Assembly (NCBI GenBank): GCA_932521025.1
Contig: OW051470.1
Location: 806,001-870,000 of the forward strand
Direction: 5' to 3'
Origin: Oscheius onirici
Lineage: Eukaryota; Nematoda; Chromadorea; Rhabditida; Rhabditidae
DNA length: 64,000 nucleotides
Part shown: positions 24,275 through 34,467 of the stretch, piece after piece
Position numbering within the stretch: position 1 is the first letter of the stretch
How the letters are laid out: each line of letters opens with the position of its first letter
Made by a program: the position numbers and the translations under genes
The notes under the pieces: model-generated
Database searches by the model: none
What the model saw: the letters and a program-made list of their open reading frames with translations, nothing else
What the model was told of the DNA's origin: nothing

Positions 24275-25091
24275 TCATTCCAGTTGAGCCATCTTCACCT
24301 TCTCAACTCTTCCCTCATTTACGGTTGCACAGACTATGCTACTGATTCCTCCAAGGGCCAAAGATTTCACGCAAATGTCCAGAACTTTCAGATGGTGCAG
24401 CTGCTCGTAGCGCGTCTTCTTGATCTCCGCCATTTTGCCATTAATCGCGGATGAGCAGTTGCAACTTTCCACTGTTTACTTGAACAACCATTTGTAAAGC
24501 TGTGTTCTCCTCACCGCCATTTTGCCGTTAACCTGACAGTCGACCTCCTTGCTGACTACGACTCCAATCTCGTCCAAGTCGATGTAGTTCATGGTATAGT
24601 TGAGCTCCTTTCCAACAGTATAGATACCTGAACGTCTTCTGTTAGGAGAGAGTGAGCAATGAGTCCGACTCTAATCTGCCGCTGCCGCTCTTCAGCATAA
24701 TAGTATTTCTCACAGATCTCAGAGCTGGCAAGACGAAGAATTCCGTCGTTCCATTTGAATTCGAAACTGCCCTTCTGTTTAAGTGGGTTGAAGAAGGGAA
24801 GAAGAACACTGGAGAAATGTCCGGAACCAGAAACTTTTTCTTCTTGAACATTTCCGATTTTCCGGCAGAACTGAGAGCTTCCTCCATGAGATCAGTATTG
24901 TGACGAGTCGGCTCCTTTTCAACGCGATGGTACCAGTCAAGAACTTGATCTTCATCGCGGATGAGCAGTTGCAATTTTCCACTGTTTACTTGAGCGACGC
25001 GCTGGACAATTTCAGGAATCTTAGCTTGTCTGATCTTCGGCTTGTCCTCTTCGTCCACGTAAACGCCAAAGATGCCCAAGTGATGAAGCAT
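24275..25091 (-). pseudogene. D2: DXO/RAI1-like pseudogene
   Basis: ATG at 25,091 starts a frame parallel to D1 (MLHHLGIFGVYVDE, DLMEEALSSAG). It then needs a frame change near 24,830 to read SGHFSSVLLPFFNPL and FEFKWNDGILRL, and another near 24,620 to reach YTMNYIDLDEIGVVVS. The catalytic pair is still recognisable, SKEVDCQVNGKMA and AEIKKTR, but about 85 bases separate the two halves. That insert holds a 38-base copy of the gene's own earlier sequence (24,950-24,995). The tail GGISSIVCATVNEGRVEKVKM ends at a stop at 24,275. Multiple lesions make it a pseudogene. Confidence 0.75.
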
Positions 25092-25204
25092 GTGGCTGCA
25101 AGAGTCGGTATTATGGGACAGCGAGAGAAAGATATAGAAAAGGAACAGAGGGAGACCCATATTCAACCAGCCGACTTCGTTGTCTGACGACGTCGTACCC
25201 CATT

Positions 25205-25795
25205 TCGTACCCCTACAAGAGTAGTAGAACTTTACACAAGTTTTTCAAGTTCAAAACATAATTGTTGCCTAAATTCTCGACATGACATAACTTGTTGCCT
25301 GCGGCTTCAGAGCGCCAGACCGTAGTGGGTCTTGGAAATAGTGAAAAGGGGGTCATTTCGAAAAACGGAAGTGGTAGATAGATTCCTCGCAAAATTTCGA
25401 TGAAACACTTGCCCTCAAATTCGTATTTTGACAGTGCAGAGAGGTTGAAATACACTTCGGACGACCTTAGTGTTTTGATAAGAGAGGATTGCTTCCAAGT
25501 CTGTGTGTATCCGAAGCTTTTAATGAGGATAAAACGGGGGAGCTTTGTCCACACAATTAGTTTTTAATAAGACGAGACAGGAAAATCAAAAAGTGCTCTC
25601 TTACGACTGATAGCGGAGGGGAACTAGGGCTGAAGATCTGTGACAGGACGAAGTGATATGGAAGACAAGGAAACTCGTATTTTAGCCCTGGAATTACGTT
25701 GCTATCCTTGTTTATAGGAGCAGAAGTATGAGATACAAATAGAACAAACTGATTGGCAGAGCGGGCCCAGTACAGCAAATGAGTCAAAGGGCGGA
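25205..25795 (-). repeat. Interspersed repeat, also at 11.2 and 23.1 kb
   Basis: The segment around AATTAGTTTTTAATAAGACGAGACAGGAAAATCAA matches ATTAGTTTTTAACAAGTCGC at 11,204 and, inverted, 23,145-23,185. The flank with CAAGTCTGTGTGT and GGGGGAGCTTTGT also matches 23,190-23,250 inverted. Open frames here look fortuitous. Element type unknown. Confidence 0.55.
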
Positions 25796-26452
25796 TTCCC
25801 TTGATAAAAACACATATGTTTCTTTTGTTGTCTGATTAATCGGTTGATTTATCGGGATTGTTCACATATGGTCAGACGACGAAACAGGGAAAATCGTAGC
25901 GAGAGCTGAATTTACAAAAAAATATAATCTCGGGCAACATTCTCTCGTACCAAGCATAGATTTAGATTTTTTCGTTCCTGATTCCTTTCTGGACAGCACT
26001 AGTAGTCACCCATTTCTTCTCTGAACTCTACTGTCCCAACACGTTTTCTATGCTGTGCAGAATAATCTCGCAAAGCGGTGAGAACGTTTTTTTAGAGTCT
26101 GTTAGTTTGTTACCAATTTCTCATTTGTAGTTTATATTCACAGAAAGCGTTCGTCAGACCGAACGTCATTCAGAACGGCTACTGATAACGATTGCAAAAT
26201 TGAAGTATGCTGAAAAAAGTTAGCCCCAGATTGTAGGCAATTTCAAAGTGGGAAAATCCAATCTTGAATGCTGCTGACAAATATTGAGAGAAAACTACGA
26301 GGAAAAATGACTTTTAGAACATTTTGATAAAATGAAAATCAAAAGAGGAGGATTTCGGCCATGGTTCACAGAAATTTCGCCACCTTCAACTAATCTTATC
26401 AGAATGGCTCTATAAAAAGGCCTGAAGCCACGCTATCAGTACATTTTCTTTA
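25796..26452. other. Spacer upstream of D3
   Basis: AT-rich sequence without exon-like frames. A TATAAAA at about 26,411-26,417 lies some 35 bases before the first candidate ATG of D3 (26,453) and could be its TATA box. Confidence 0.35.
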
Positions 26453-28241
26453 TGCCTGCTCTCGAGTGAGTTTGAGTCTGTAAAAATGAAAAAATAACAA
26501 CAAAAACAAAAAAAAAATCCCATTAAAACCTCAGCCACCTGTACTAAAAACGACTTCAGGCGTCTTGGCTTCTTTGGCGTCACCGACAATTACGAAACCG
26601 GCGAACCTCAACTTTGTAAAGCTCGCATTCCTGTGTATAATTACACGAAGGCAGCTAACATCAAGAGAGGTTATCCTCTGTCGATCAACAACGACATTGT
26701 GGTTATTGATTGGCAACAGGAATTCTCGTCGGACAAGTACAATAATACTGAGTTGATGGAAGAACGGATGCACGAATTGAGAAGTAGTGATCTCTTGCGG
26801 AAGTTTATTGCTCAACCTTTCAAGGTATGCCAATATTTCTTTCTGAGTGAGAATCAGGGACAGACTGACAGAGGGACAGAAGGACAGAGGGACATAGACA
26901 ACACAACAATTTCAGGTCATTTCCCGATCACGCCCGCTGTGCGCCTTGACTCTACCGTTTTTTATCGACCACAATAATGACGGCGTCTCCTTCTCCTATG
27001 ACCAAGAAACATTGCGATTTGGTCCGTCCAAGAAGCAGAGAGTGGAGTCCAAAAACTATACTGAAGATGAGCAAAAAAAAATAAAAATGGGATTTGTTTG
27101 TGAGGACATGATGACCAGTAACGAATCGAACAAGGTCAGTTTACAGTATGCAAAAATATAGAAAAATATTTTTAGGCGATGCTAATCGTTGGCAGAGATC
27201 ATAATTACGTCCTGAACTACCTAGACTTGGATCAGATTGGTCTGGTAGTTTCAAAAGAAATTGGCTGTTCTGTCGGCTCGTTGTGTGCTGAAATCAAGAC
27301 TTCGGAAGAGGAGATGGCCAAAAAGCTCGAAACACTGATCAAAAACTTCGCATTGGGAGGAACTGAATTGCTGATCAATCTAAAAATTAACGAAGAATAT
27401 ATTCTGAAGGTGGGTTTTAGTTCTTAAAAGCGTTGGCTTTTTTACGCCCTGACTGAACAACGATCCTTTGGAACAGCCGGGGCACCGTTTATAGGGCGAA
27501 ATTTTGCTCAGCTTGAGAAATCTTCTGGTTTGTTCAAAAAATCGACAAAATACAGTAACCCATTTGATTCTGTTCGAAACTACCCATTTTGGCGCGTTTT
27601 CAAAAAGTTTTTAAAATTCCTTCTGTTCTCACCAAAACATTGATTTTCTGTTTTTTTTATCGCTTTATTTTATACCAGCAGCCTTACACGTAGTAAAGTA
27701 AAACAAAGTGAGATTTCTCAAATTGAAAACCCACAGTTTGAAAGCCCGCCAATATTGTTGATCTCGAACAGAATCAAATGGGTTACTGTATGTCGTCGAT
27801 TTTTTGAACAAAACATAGCAGCGACTCGATCCTAACGTTTGTAGACCGGGAACATCCTTATAAGCTTAAATTAAAAAGACATTTTCAGGCAGGAGAAGAT
27901 AAACTAAACGAGGACATTGTTCACAAATTTCGCGATTACACTCATAGTGTTCTACACCGAGTGTTTCGTACCCTGAAAGAAAGGCTATCCCCTCTGAAAA
28001 CAGCAGAAGGACATGTTAGAACGGAATACACGAATAATAATTTTATCATCCATCTGGACATTGACGGTAAGCCTATTATCACAATTTACAAAAAAATCGT
28101 TTAAGGCCAGCCTTCTGAGACATTGCAATGGCCACTGAATATTGGAGCTAGAAACGCATTTATTAAAGGTTTGAATAGTTAATGTTTCTTTTCAAAAACA
28201 AATTTTTAGCCATTGGAAACTATCAACCAAAGTTTCAATAA
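26453..28241 (+). CDS. D3: DXO/RAI1-like protein, seven exons
   Basis: The DXO/RAI1 family removes incomplete or non-canonical RNA 5' caps. Exons: first candidate 26,453-26,466, then about 26,534-26,824, 26,917-27,135, 27,177-27,410, 27,890-28,065, 28,107-28,172 and 28,209-28,241; all after the first join in phase. Recognisable: GFFGVTDNYE, ELMEERMHEL, LTLPFFIDHN, LNYLDLDQIGLVVS, the catalytic region SKEIGCSVGSLCAEIKT, and FALGGTELLINLKINEE. The Glu-x-Lys motif is intact, but the Glu-x-Asp motif is EIG, losing the metal-binding Asp. The join of the first exon is out of phase as drawn, so the true start is open. The fourth intron holds a foldback element. Confidence 0.65.
27525..27817. mobile_element. 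Foldback element, TGGTTTGTTCAA ends, in a D3 intron
   Basis: The left arm TGGTTTGTTCAAAAAATCGA, with ACAGTAACCCATTTGATTCTG inside, is mirrored by CAGAATCAAATGGGTTACTGT and a TTTTTTGAACAAAACATA end. It closely matches the element at 46,214-46,549. Confidence 0.85.
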
Positions 28242-28671
28242 AAATGAGCTTATTTTCTTTAGCTGCCGACATTTTCGTCCAGGAGAGAGTCTTGATGCTT
28301 GGCAGTCGGATTTTGTCTGCTCCCTCCTTTTTTATGTTTCTTGACAGCTCCTCGGTGACCATCAATTAGCTGGTTTCCGTTATAATGTGCTTGTATTGTT
28401 ACCTTGATTGTTGAAATATTGTTTTACAAAATTCCAGCGGTGTCATGTTAGTCAAAGGTAGTCAACAAGTAAGCCAGAAGCGATCTGGAGAGCGGTAGTA
28501 ACAGCAGGATAGAAGGAGAAAGTGTGTAGACAGTCGGGTTGTTTGAAAGAGCGTAAAAAGGAGATTAAAATAAGCTAGGACACGACTCTGGATGCCTCAA
28601 TTCTTAGATTTCCGGACACTTTTGGTTCTTTGGCTTCAAACTGAAGCTCATAGATTAAAGTGAACCTAGCA

Positions 28672-29130
28672 TTGACGGTAAGCCTATTATCACAATTTAC
28701 AAAAAAAAAGAATCGTTTAAGGCCAGTCTTCTGCGACATTACGAAGCCCACGGGATATGAATGTCAGATACGGATTTAAAAAAGGTTTGTATATTAATAT
28801 GCTTCTTTTCAATAACTAATTTTTAGCCATTGAATACTATCAGCCAAAGTTTCAATACAAATGAGCTTATTTTCTTTAGCTGCCGACATCACCGTCCGGA
28901 AGAGAGTCTTGGTGCTTGGCAGTGCCGAGAGTCATATCAATTTGGACAGTCTTCTCATTGTTGGTTTTGTTGTCCCCTAGACTATCCCTTTCTCATTCTC
29001 TCCCAGGCGGCTTTTGTCTGCTCCCCCCTTTCTCCATGTCCCTTGACAGCTCCTCTGTGACCCTCATTTAGCTGGTCTCCGTTATAATGTGATTGTTTTG
29101 TTAACTTGATTGTTGAAATATTGTTTTACA
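28672..29130 (+). repeat. Partial tandem copy of the D3 3' end
   Basis: Sequence from ATTGACGGTAAGCCTATTAT through the last two D3 exons and 3' flank (28,060-28,470) recurs here. The copied sixth exon holds an in-frame stop and the final exon lacks the D3 stop context, so it is a decayed duplicate. GAGAGAGTCTTG(A/G)TGCTTGGCAG is common to both. Confidence 0.8.
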
Positions 29131-29789
29131 AAATTCAGAATTGAGGGAAAGTAACTTTAGTCCATCCCTAAATTTCATGACTTCTTGAAGGAACCCCAAT
29201 TTTCTAGCAGATTCTTCTATTTTCCAGCGTTGTCGTGTTTATCAAAGTTAGCCAGAAGTAATCTAGAGAGGTTTAGTGCAAGCAATATAGAAGGAGTAAG
29301 TTTAGACAGTTCGTTTGTTTTGTTGCCTCCCATAAGAGAGGCCATCCAAAAAAGTTGTATGCACCGATGGCAAGTCCGCCGTAAACTTGGAATGACGAAG
29401 GAAGAAGAAAAACACGGTTCAGAGCAAGAATCGAGGGGGTTGAAGATTTGAGAGAAAAAGGGACTTGCCGTTTCTCGTATTTTCCAGGCAGTGTTTTTTG
29501 TAATGTTCTCACTGACCGTTGACAATTTGCTTTCTTTGACTTCTAGAAATACTTTCTGCACAACCGTTGCTGCAACCAACTACCGTTCCGTTTTTAAAAT
29601 CACTTTTTGTTGAGTTTCTACTTTCTCAAATAAACAAACTGCTCAAAACGTTCGCATCACGCCCGAACCGTCTACTGATAACGATGGATACGGACAGCTG
29701 ACTAGTGTGGAATGCTATCAATGTTGAGCAATAGTTTCGTCTGTAATCATACTTCATTTGCAAACAAGTATCACAATGAGAATGATGAA

Positions 29790-30860
29790 TTACGGAGGTG
29801 CGGCTGGATCAACGTTTCCATTGGCATCAATTTCGGGAGTGATCCAATTCAGATTGTGTCGAAGGTTTTCTCTTACTCTCGTATTTTCCCAGCTCTCTCC
29901 TGTGTAGCGGAAAATTTCTTCTTCCATTCCATCGACGCTTATCCTTAAGTGGAAACTCCTATTTGGCATATCATCTGGCCAGTATGTCGTGACCTGTCCA
30001 TTAGCACTTTCCCGATCAATCAAGACGGTTTGAAGATTGTTCAGAATGAAGGGTACGAGAAGGGTACGGCAAATGTTAACAACTCTATCCACATACTGGT
30101 CTCCATTTAGTTGCGCCATCTTCACGGTGTCGACTCTTTCATCAGCTACATGAATACAGAGCAGCCGACTGACTCCTGCAAAGGCTACACATTTCACAGC
30201 AGTCTCCAGGATCTTGAGCGGGCGAATGCCCCTCATATCCTCCGATTTCTTGATTTCAGCCATCTCACCATTGACCATACAGTCAACTTCCTTGCTGATA
30301 ATGACTCCAACATCCCCAAATTCGATACTGTTGATGGTATAGGTAAGATTTTTGCCCACTGTGTAGTGATCATTCTCAGAAGGACCATTCGTGAGCAGTT
30401 GCTGCGCTACATGCCCACGACTTATATCTTGATTCCTTCCTTGGTTCTGGAATTGTTGGACCGATTCAATAATTCGAAGAACTCCTTTTTTCCAGTTGAA
30501 TTTAAAGGTGCTCCCTGTTCCCCTTGGTCGGCGTATAAAGAAGGGATATATGACGTTGTAAAGATGACCGGCACGAGTATATACCAAGAATTTTTTCTGC
30601 TCGAGCTCGTCAGGTATACCAATATCGTTCAGAGCTTCTTCCATAAGCTCAGTGTTGTGACAGCGGGGTTCAGTTGCAGCGTGATTATGGTACCAATCAT
30701 CAACAGTAGCATTATTGTTGATCGGAAGATCCAATATTTCACTGTTCACTTCGGCAGCTCTTTTATAAACCTCCTTCAATTGCAATACAGGTCCCCTCGG
30801 ACGAAGACGAGGCTTGTTCACAGCATCTACTTCAACTTCAAAATCACCCAAGTGTCTCAT
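29790..30860 (-). CDS. D1: DXO/RAI1-like protein, single exon, best-preserved copy
   Basis: An uninterrupted 356-codon frame, close to the usual 350-400 of DXO/RAI1. Visible in order: HLGDFEVEVD (1-12), ELMEEALNDIG (about 70), GHLYNVIYPFF (about 105), FKFNWKKGVLRI, YTINSIEFGDVGVIIS, the catalytic SKEVDCMVNGEMAEIKK (both Glu-x-Asp and Glu-x-Lys present), and a C-terminal FAGVSRLLCIHV. The gap between the two motifs is shorter than in mammalian DXO. Role inferred: RNA 5'-end surveillance in nucleus or cytoplasm. It has no introns, while D3 and D6 have many, so it may be a retrocopy. A TTTTCAG just before the ATG allows an upstream exon. Confidence 0.7.
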   Translation of the reverse strand: MRHLGDFEVEVDAVNKPRLRPRGPVLQLKEVYKRAAEVNSEILDLPINNNATVDDWYHNHAATEPRCHNTELMEEALNDIGIPDELEQKKFLVYTRAGHLYNVIYPFFIRRPRGTGSTFKFNWKKGVLRIIESVQQFQNQGRNQDISRGHVAQQLLTNGPSENDHYTVGKNLTYTINSIEFGDVGVIISKEVDCMVNGEMAEIKKSEDMRGIRPLKILETAVKCVAFAGVSRLLCIHVADERVDTVKMAQLNGDQYVDRVVNICRTLLVPFILNNLQTVLIDRESANGQVTTYWPDDMPNRSFHLRISVDGMEEEIFRYTGESWENTRVRENLRHNLNWITPEIDANGNVDPAAPP

Positions 30861-31154
30861 CCTATCTGAAAATTTTCTTTGTGAGATTACAAAAGAAGGA
30901 AAGAGAAAGACTTGTTGTTAAAAAAGAGTGGAGAGTTATGCAGGTTGATCGTTCCTAAATCTGTGAGTACCACAAATGCACAGCAAGAATGTGAAAAAGA
31001 TTAAACAAGAAAGGCAACGGATACCATGCCGGGCGACGTCTGCTTGCAATCGATGCTCCTACTTTTATAGAAGTCCTTAGGCTTACCTCTGTGCTGCGTG
31101 TCGTTATCTCTTGATAAGGCGGAAACATTTTGGGAAACAAGGTCCGGTTCTTTT

Positions 31155-31205
31155 TTTGCCGCCCATAAGAGAGGCCATCCAAAAAGTTGTAACTGCACCG
31201 CAAGT
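31155..31205 (-). repeat. Short dispersed repeat shared with 29.33 kb
   Basis: TGCCGCCCATAAGAGAGGCC and ATCCAAAAAGTTGTA recur at 29,322-29,368 with small changes. Flanking sequence up to 31.7 kb shows no gene; two copies of a TTTTACNCTNAATCCGATGG motif lie at about 31,543 and 31,733. Confidence 0.55.
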
Positions 31206-31913
31206 TCAAGAACTCGCATCACTTTCTGAATGTGGCTAAGCTTTGAGCAAAAGTGCGCAAGCTAACTCCGTCAGTGAGTGAAAGCCGGATCAACAGGCAT
31301 GTCCTGTAGGTTTGGAGTAGAACACAAGCATTCCCCCAACAGGTGGACCCTCCCCGCTACACAGTCAAAGCAACGCTGATGACCCTGCTCAAAACATCTC
31401 GTACCAAAACTGATAACAATCAAAAATTGGAGGTACTAACCCCACGACGGATGACGATAGGAAACGCGCGTGACCGGGGGAGTCAAAAGTATCCGCATTG
31501 ACTTTTCTTTAGAGACGGAGGCTTCCAGAATCATCTCTAGAGGTAAAATTTTACGCTGAATCCGATGGAATAAGCCCCGAGGCTTAAAAATGCTTCTAGG
31601 GCGCGTTACACCTGTTACAGTTATTAACTCACAAGTGGCCGCAACAGCCGAACCGAGAGTCGAACAAATTGACGATATTCTAAGGCGGAACACTGTTCGA
31701 AGGTGAATTCGAGTCGTCGATGCGAGTAGAATTTTACACTAAATCCGATGGATTGTCCCGAGTCACGGAAATAAAAAGGGAACTCATAAATTTCGATTTT
31801 CTGAATTCAATTTTGCTCTTCGAAGAGCCACAATTTCAAAACAAGAGACAGTGCCATGATAAGTGTGAAGCAGTTTTCACAACACCTTTTAGACTCTTTG
31901 GAAGAAACTTTAT

Positions 31914-32400
31914 TCATGTAGAAGGGAAAATGTTACAACTGGTGTTTACCAAGGAGCCACTGGTTTCACGTTTCCGGCTTCGTCCATCTCGGGGACGCTC
32001 TGGTTCGTAAATTTGTTTCGTCCACCACTTCTCCTCACGATATTGGAAGCATCTAGCCCATTTCCCACCGAAGAAAATCGTCACATAAACCTTTCCATAG
32101 TGGTACTTTGTCTCCACTTTTCCACCAGTCTCATCCATGTTTTGATCACATAGTTCTTCTCCTTGCCCACGATCAGAGGTCGCTCATCAATTCCTTCTTC
32201 CTGGATCATAAAATTCTCAGTAATGTGACCTTCCTTGGTACGTTGATCCTCAACTTCAGGAGTTGATAACTCTTTACAGGCTTTATCCACCGGATTTTCA
32301 GTACGGAGAATTCCACGATTCCAATGAAAGTCAAAACTACCAGATTTGTAGCTGGTGGCAAAGAATGGAATGATTGCGTTGGCAAGATGTCCAGACAGCC
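31914..32400 (-). pseudogene. D4: DXO/RAI1-like gene remnant
   Basis: Minus-strand frames read GHLANAIIPFFATSYKSG and FDFHWNRGILRTEN, which match GHLYNVIYPFF and FKFNWKKGVLRI of D1. Then come GHITENFMIQEEGIDE, IVGKEKNYVIKTW and, in another frame, VYVTIFFGGKWARCFQY, which resembles the D1 C-terminus. The catalytic region between them is absent and no start exon is seen. Confidence 0.55.
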
Positions 32401-32576
32401 CTTTTATGAATCATGCGCATCTGTTGTTATTCAGACGCTAACAAGATCGAGGCTAACAAGAGAGATCAATGTTCACGGTGAGAAAAGAGGCACTATAAAA
32501 TTTTATTTTACGAGTTTTGCCCTCTTTCCGTGACGTGAAATCAAATTTTATCGGGTAAAACCAAACTTTTTATTGT

Positions 32577-33209
32577 CTGTCAACCATAATTCCTTGCCGG
32601 CCTCTTACAAATAGCTCCGGCCATCGGATGAGTACAATGGTAGTCATTCCACTTTTCTACCATCGGGCCGCCAGGAACACCAGCTGGTCGGATCAAAATC
32701 TGTAATTTTTGGCTCTAGAAAAAAGGCCAGAACAAACCAGGCTTGGGCGAGCAGCTCGTACGCAATTTCGCGTAAAGGGTGACGCAACTCGTGCCATTGG
32801 CAATTCTGAGAAAAAAATATGTTCCAACTATTTTTCCCAGATGTACCGTCCTCGAATGCATATGTAAAAAATATAAAACATGTAAAAATTCATTACTAGA
32901 ACGAGCAAGCGTAGTTACAAAATGCTCGCGTGGTTCGTGGCGAGCACGAGCAGATTTCGCGAGCAAACGGCTATTGCTCATTCCAGGAATGAATTTTTTC
33001 ATGTTTTATATATTTTTTACATCTGTATTCGAGGACGGCGCATCTGGGAAAAATAGTTGAAACTATATTTTTTCGGAGTACCATCGGTCCAGTAGAAGTT
33101 GTATGTCATTGGATCTCTCATCAGGCCGAACCAGAAGTGACAATCATAGTTGGGAAAAAGACTCATGGTAATGCACATCAGTGTACGATTCAGGTCGGGG
33201 TGGTTCACG
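32577..33209 (-). pseudogene. C-type lectin-domain gene interrupted by a foldback element
   Basis: Exon 33,080-33,209 encodes a lectin core with CHFWFGLMRDP and FYWTDGTP. A downstream exon (about 32,580-32,690) encodes VEKWNDYHCTHPMAGAICKR, the typical C-terminal Trp-Asn-Asp, Cys and IC motif, then a stop. Such proteins are secreted or membrane-bound and bind sugars or bacteria. Between the two, at the usual WxxGEPN region, lies the element at 32,809-33,077, so the product is probably broken unless the insert is spliced out. The 5' part (signal peptide, first Cys) is not found. Confidence 0.6.
32809..33077. mobile_element. Foldback element inside the lectin gene
   Basis: CAACTATTTTTCCCAGATG, CCGTCCTCGAAT and ATGTAAAAAATAT at the left are mirrored at the right to GAAAAATAGTTGAAAC. 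Arms are about 100 bp. The central part has GAACGAGCAAGC/GCTCGCGTGG repeats. Confidence 0.85.
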
Positions 33210-34467
33210 GTGACAAGCCCTAGAAAATTACTGTTACTTTCTCCAGAACAAGATAAAAATACTCAAATGATCTGCTAAATCCTATAAAATGTCTGTTACT
33301 GCCTGAAAAGTGAAACCTCTGTTCGGCCTATCCTAGAATTCGGCCAGACTATTCTAAACGGAGATCCCCAAATCGGTAAAAACTTAGAGAGTGGTCAAAA
33401 TGATTTTACTCGAAAATTCTTTTTCCGCCAGGGACGATTTTCCTACCTAGATATTCCGCGCTTCCCATCTCGTAATAAAAACCTACAATTGGAAACCCTA
33501 AAAACACGAAGAAACGTAGCTGATCTCAAAATGATCCAAAAAATATTATCCCCTGAATCCCGCATTGACAAAAACCAGTTCTTCAAATTTCTTCCTTCTA
33601 GAACGCTTCCTTCTAGAACGCGACAAAATATTTCTATCTAGGCCCAGAACAAATTTACGCCGCAATTTCTTTTCATATCGAGTCGGGTCCAGGTTTCAAA
33701 TACTTACAAGATCAAACAAACCAATTTCTAAAACAAAATCGGAGATAGATTATTGCCAAGGTTCTTCCTCAAAAACTTTCTTTCCCTGTTGTATATTTCT
33801 CCTTACCCCAAGTTTAATCCCGCGTTTTATTATACCCCTAATTCCAATATCGTTCCTCTCTTCCCACCTCTTTTATGGCCCTATACCTGTACTTTTCATA
33901 CAGCCTCATTTCCCTCTCCCCCCTTTCAACACTTCGCCTATGTCCAATACATAGAAATAAATAAATAACCAGTGTAGTTTGGACAAGAAGCCAGGTTAGT
34001 ATAACATTGTAAAAGTGATCTTATAGCCAAAAGAAATTGGGGAAATCTTCGGAGAGGCTCTCGATAAATGTGACCTGATCTCTTTTCCGGACAGGAACGT
34101 CATAGTCAAATCGTAGTGCAATCGTCGTAGTCAAAGTCGACGGCAAGCATTTTGGACGTAAAGTCACCATTTTACCCCCCCCCCCTTGGGACCTTTTGTT
34201 GGTAGTCTGCTTGCTCCGATTTCTCTTCTTTTGGTCTGTTCCGTCTGGACTTTGCATTTCCAGACGGTAACACCGTCATGGAGTTTGGTAGTAAAACCCA
34301 TGTTAAGATCTCTTCTTTCCTTTTTCCGATTTTCCCAGTTTTTCGGAGAAGGCTTTCGGAAATAAGAAGTTCAACTCTATAAGTTTGTAGAACAAGAAGA
34401 CCCCGTCGCCTCTACCTCACTGATTCGGAACAAGAACAAATGTTCCGATGACTTTTTATTACTGTCT
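33210..34467. other. AT-rich spacer, no gene seen
   Basis: No frame here has convincing exon borders. A short direct repeat (CTTCCTTCTAGAACG) lies at 33,590-33,620 and a 13-base poly-C run at about 34,174-34,186. Confidence 0.45.

Noticed and set aside
30111-30869. A 252-codon plus-strand frame opposite D1
   Set aside because: The minus frame carries the DXO-like motifs; the plus one has no recognisable feature and follows from codon bias.
33565-33954. A 129-codon frame in the AT-rich spacer
   Set aside because: Composition is that of AT-rich non-coding DNA; no exon borders or family match.
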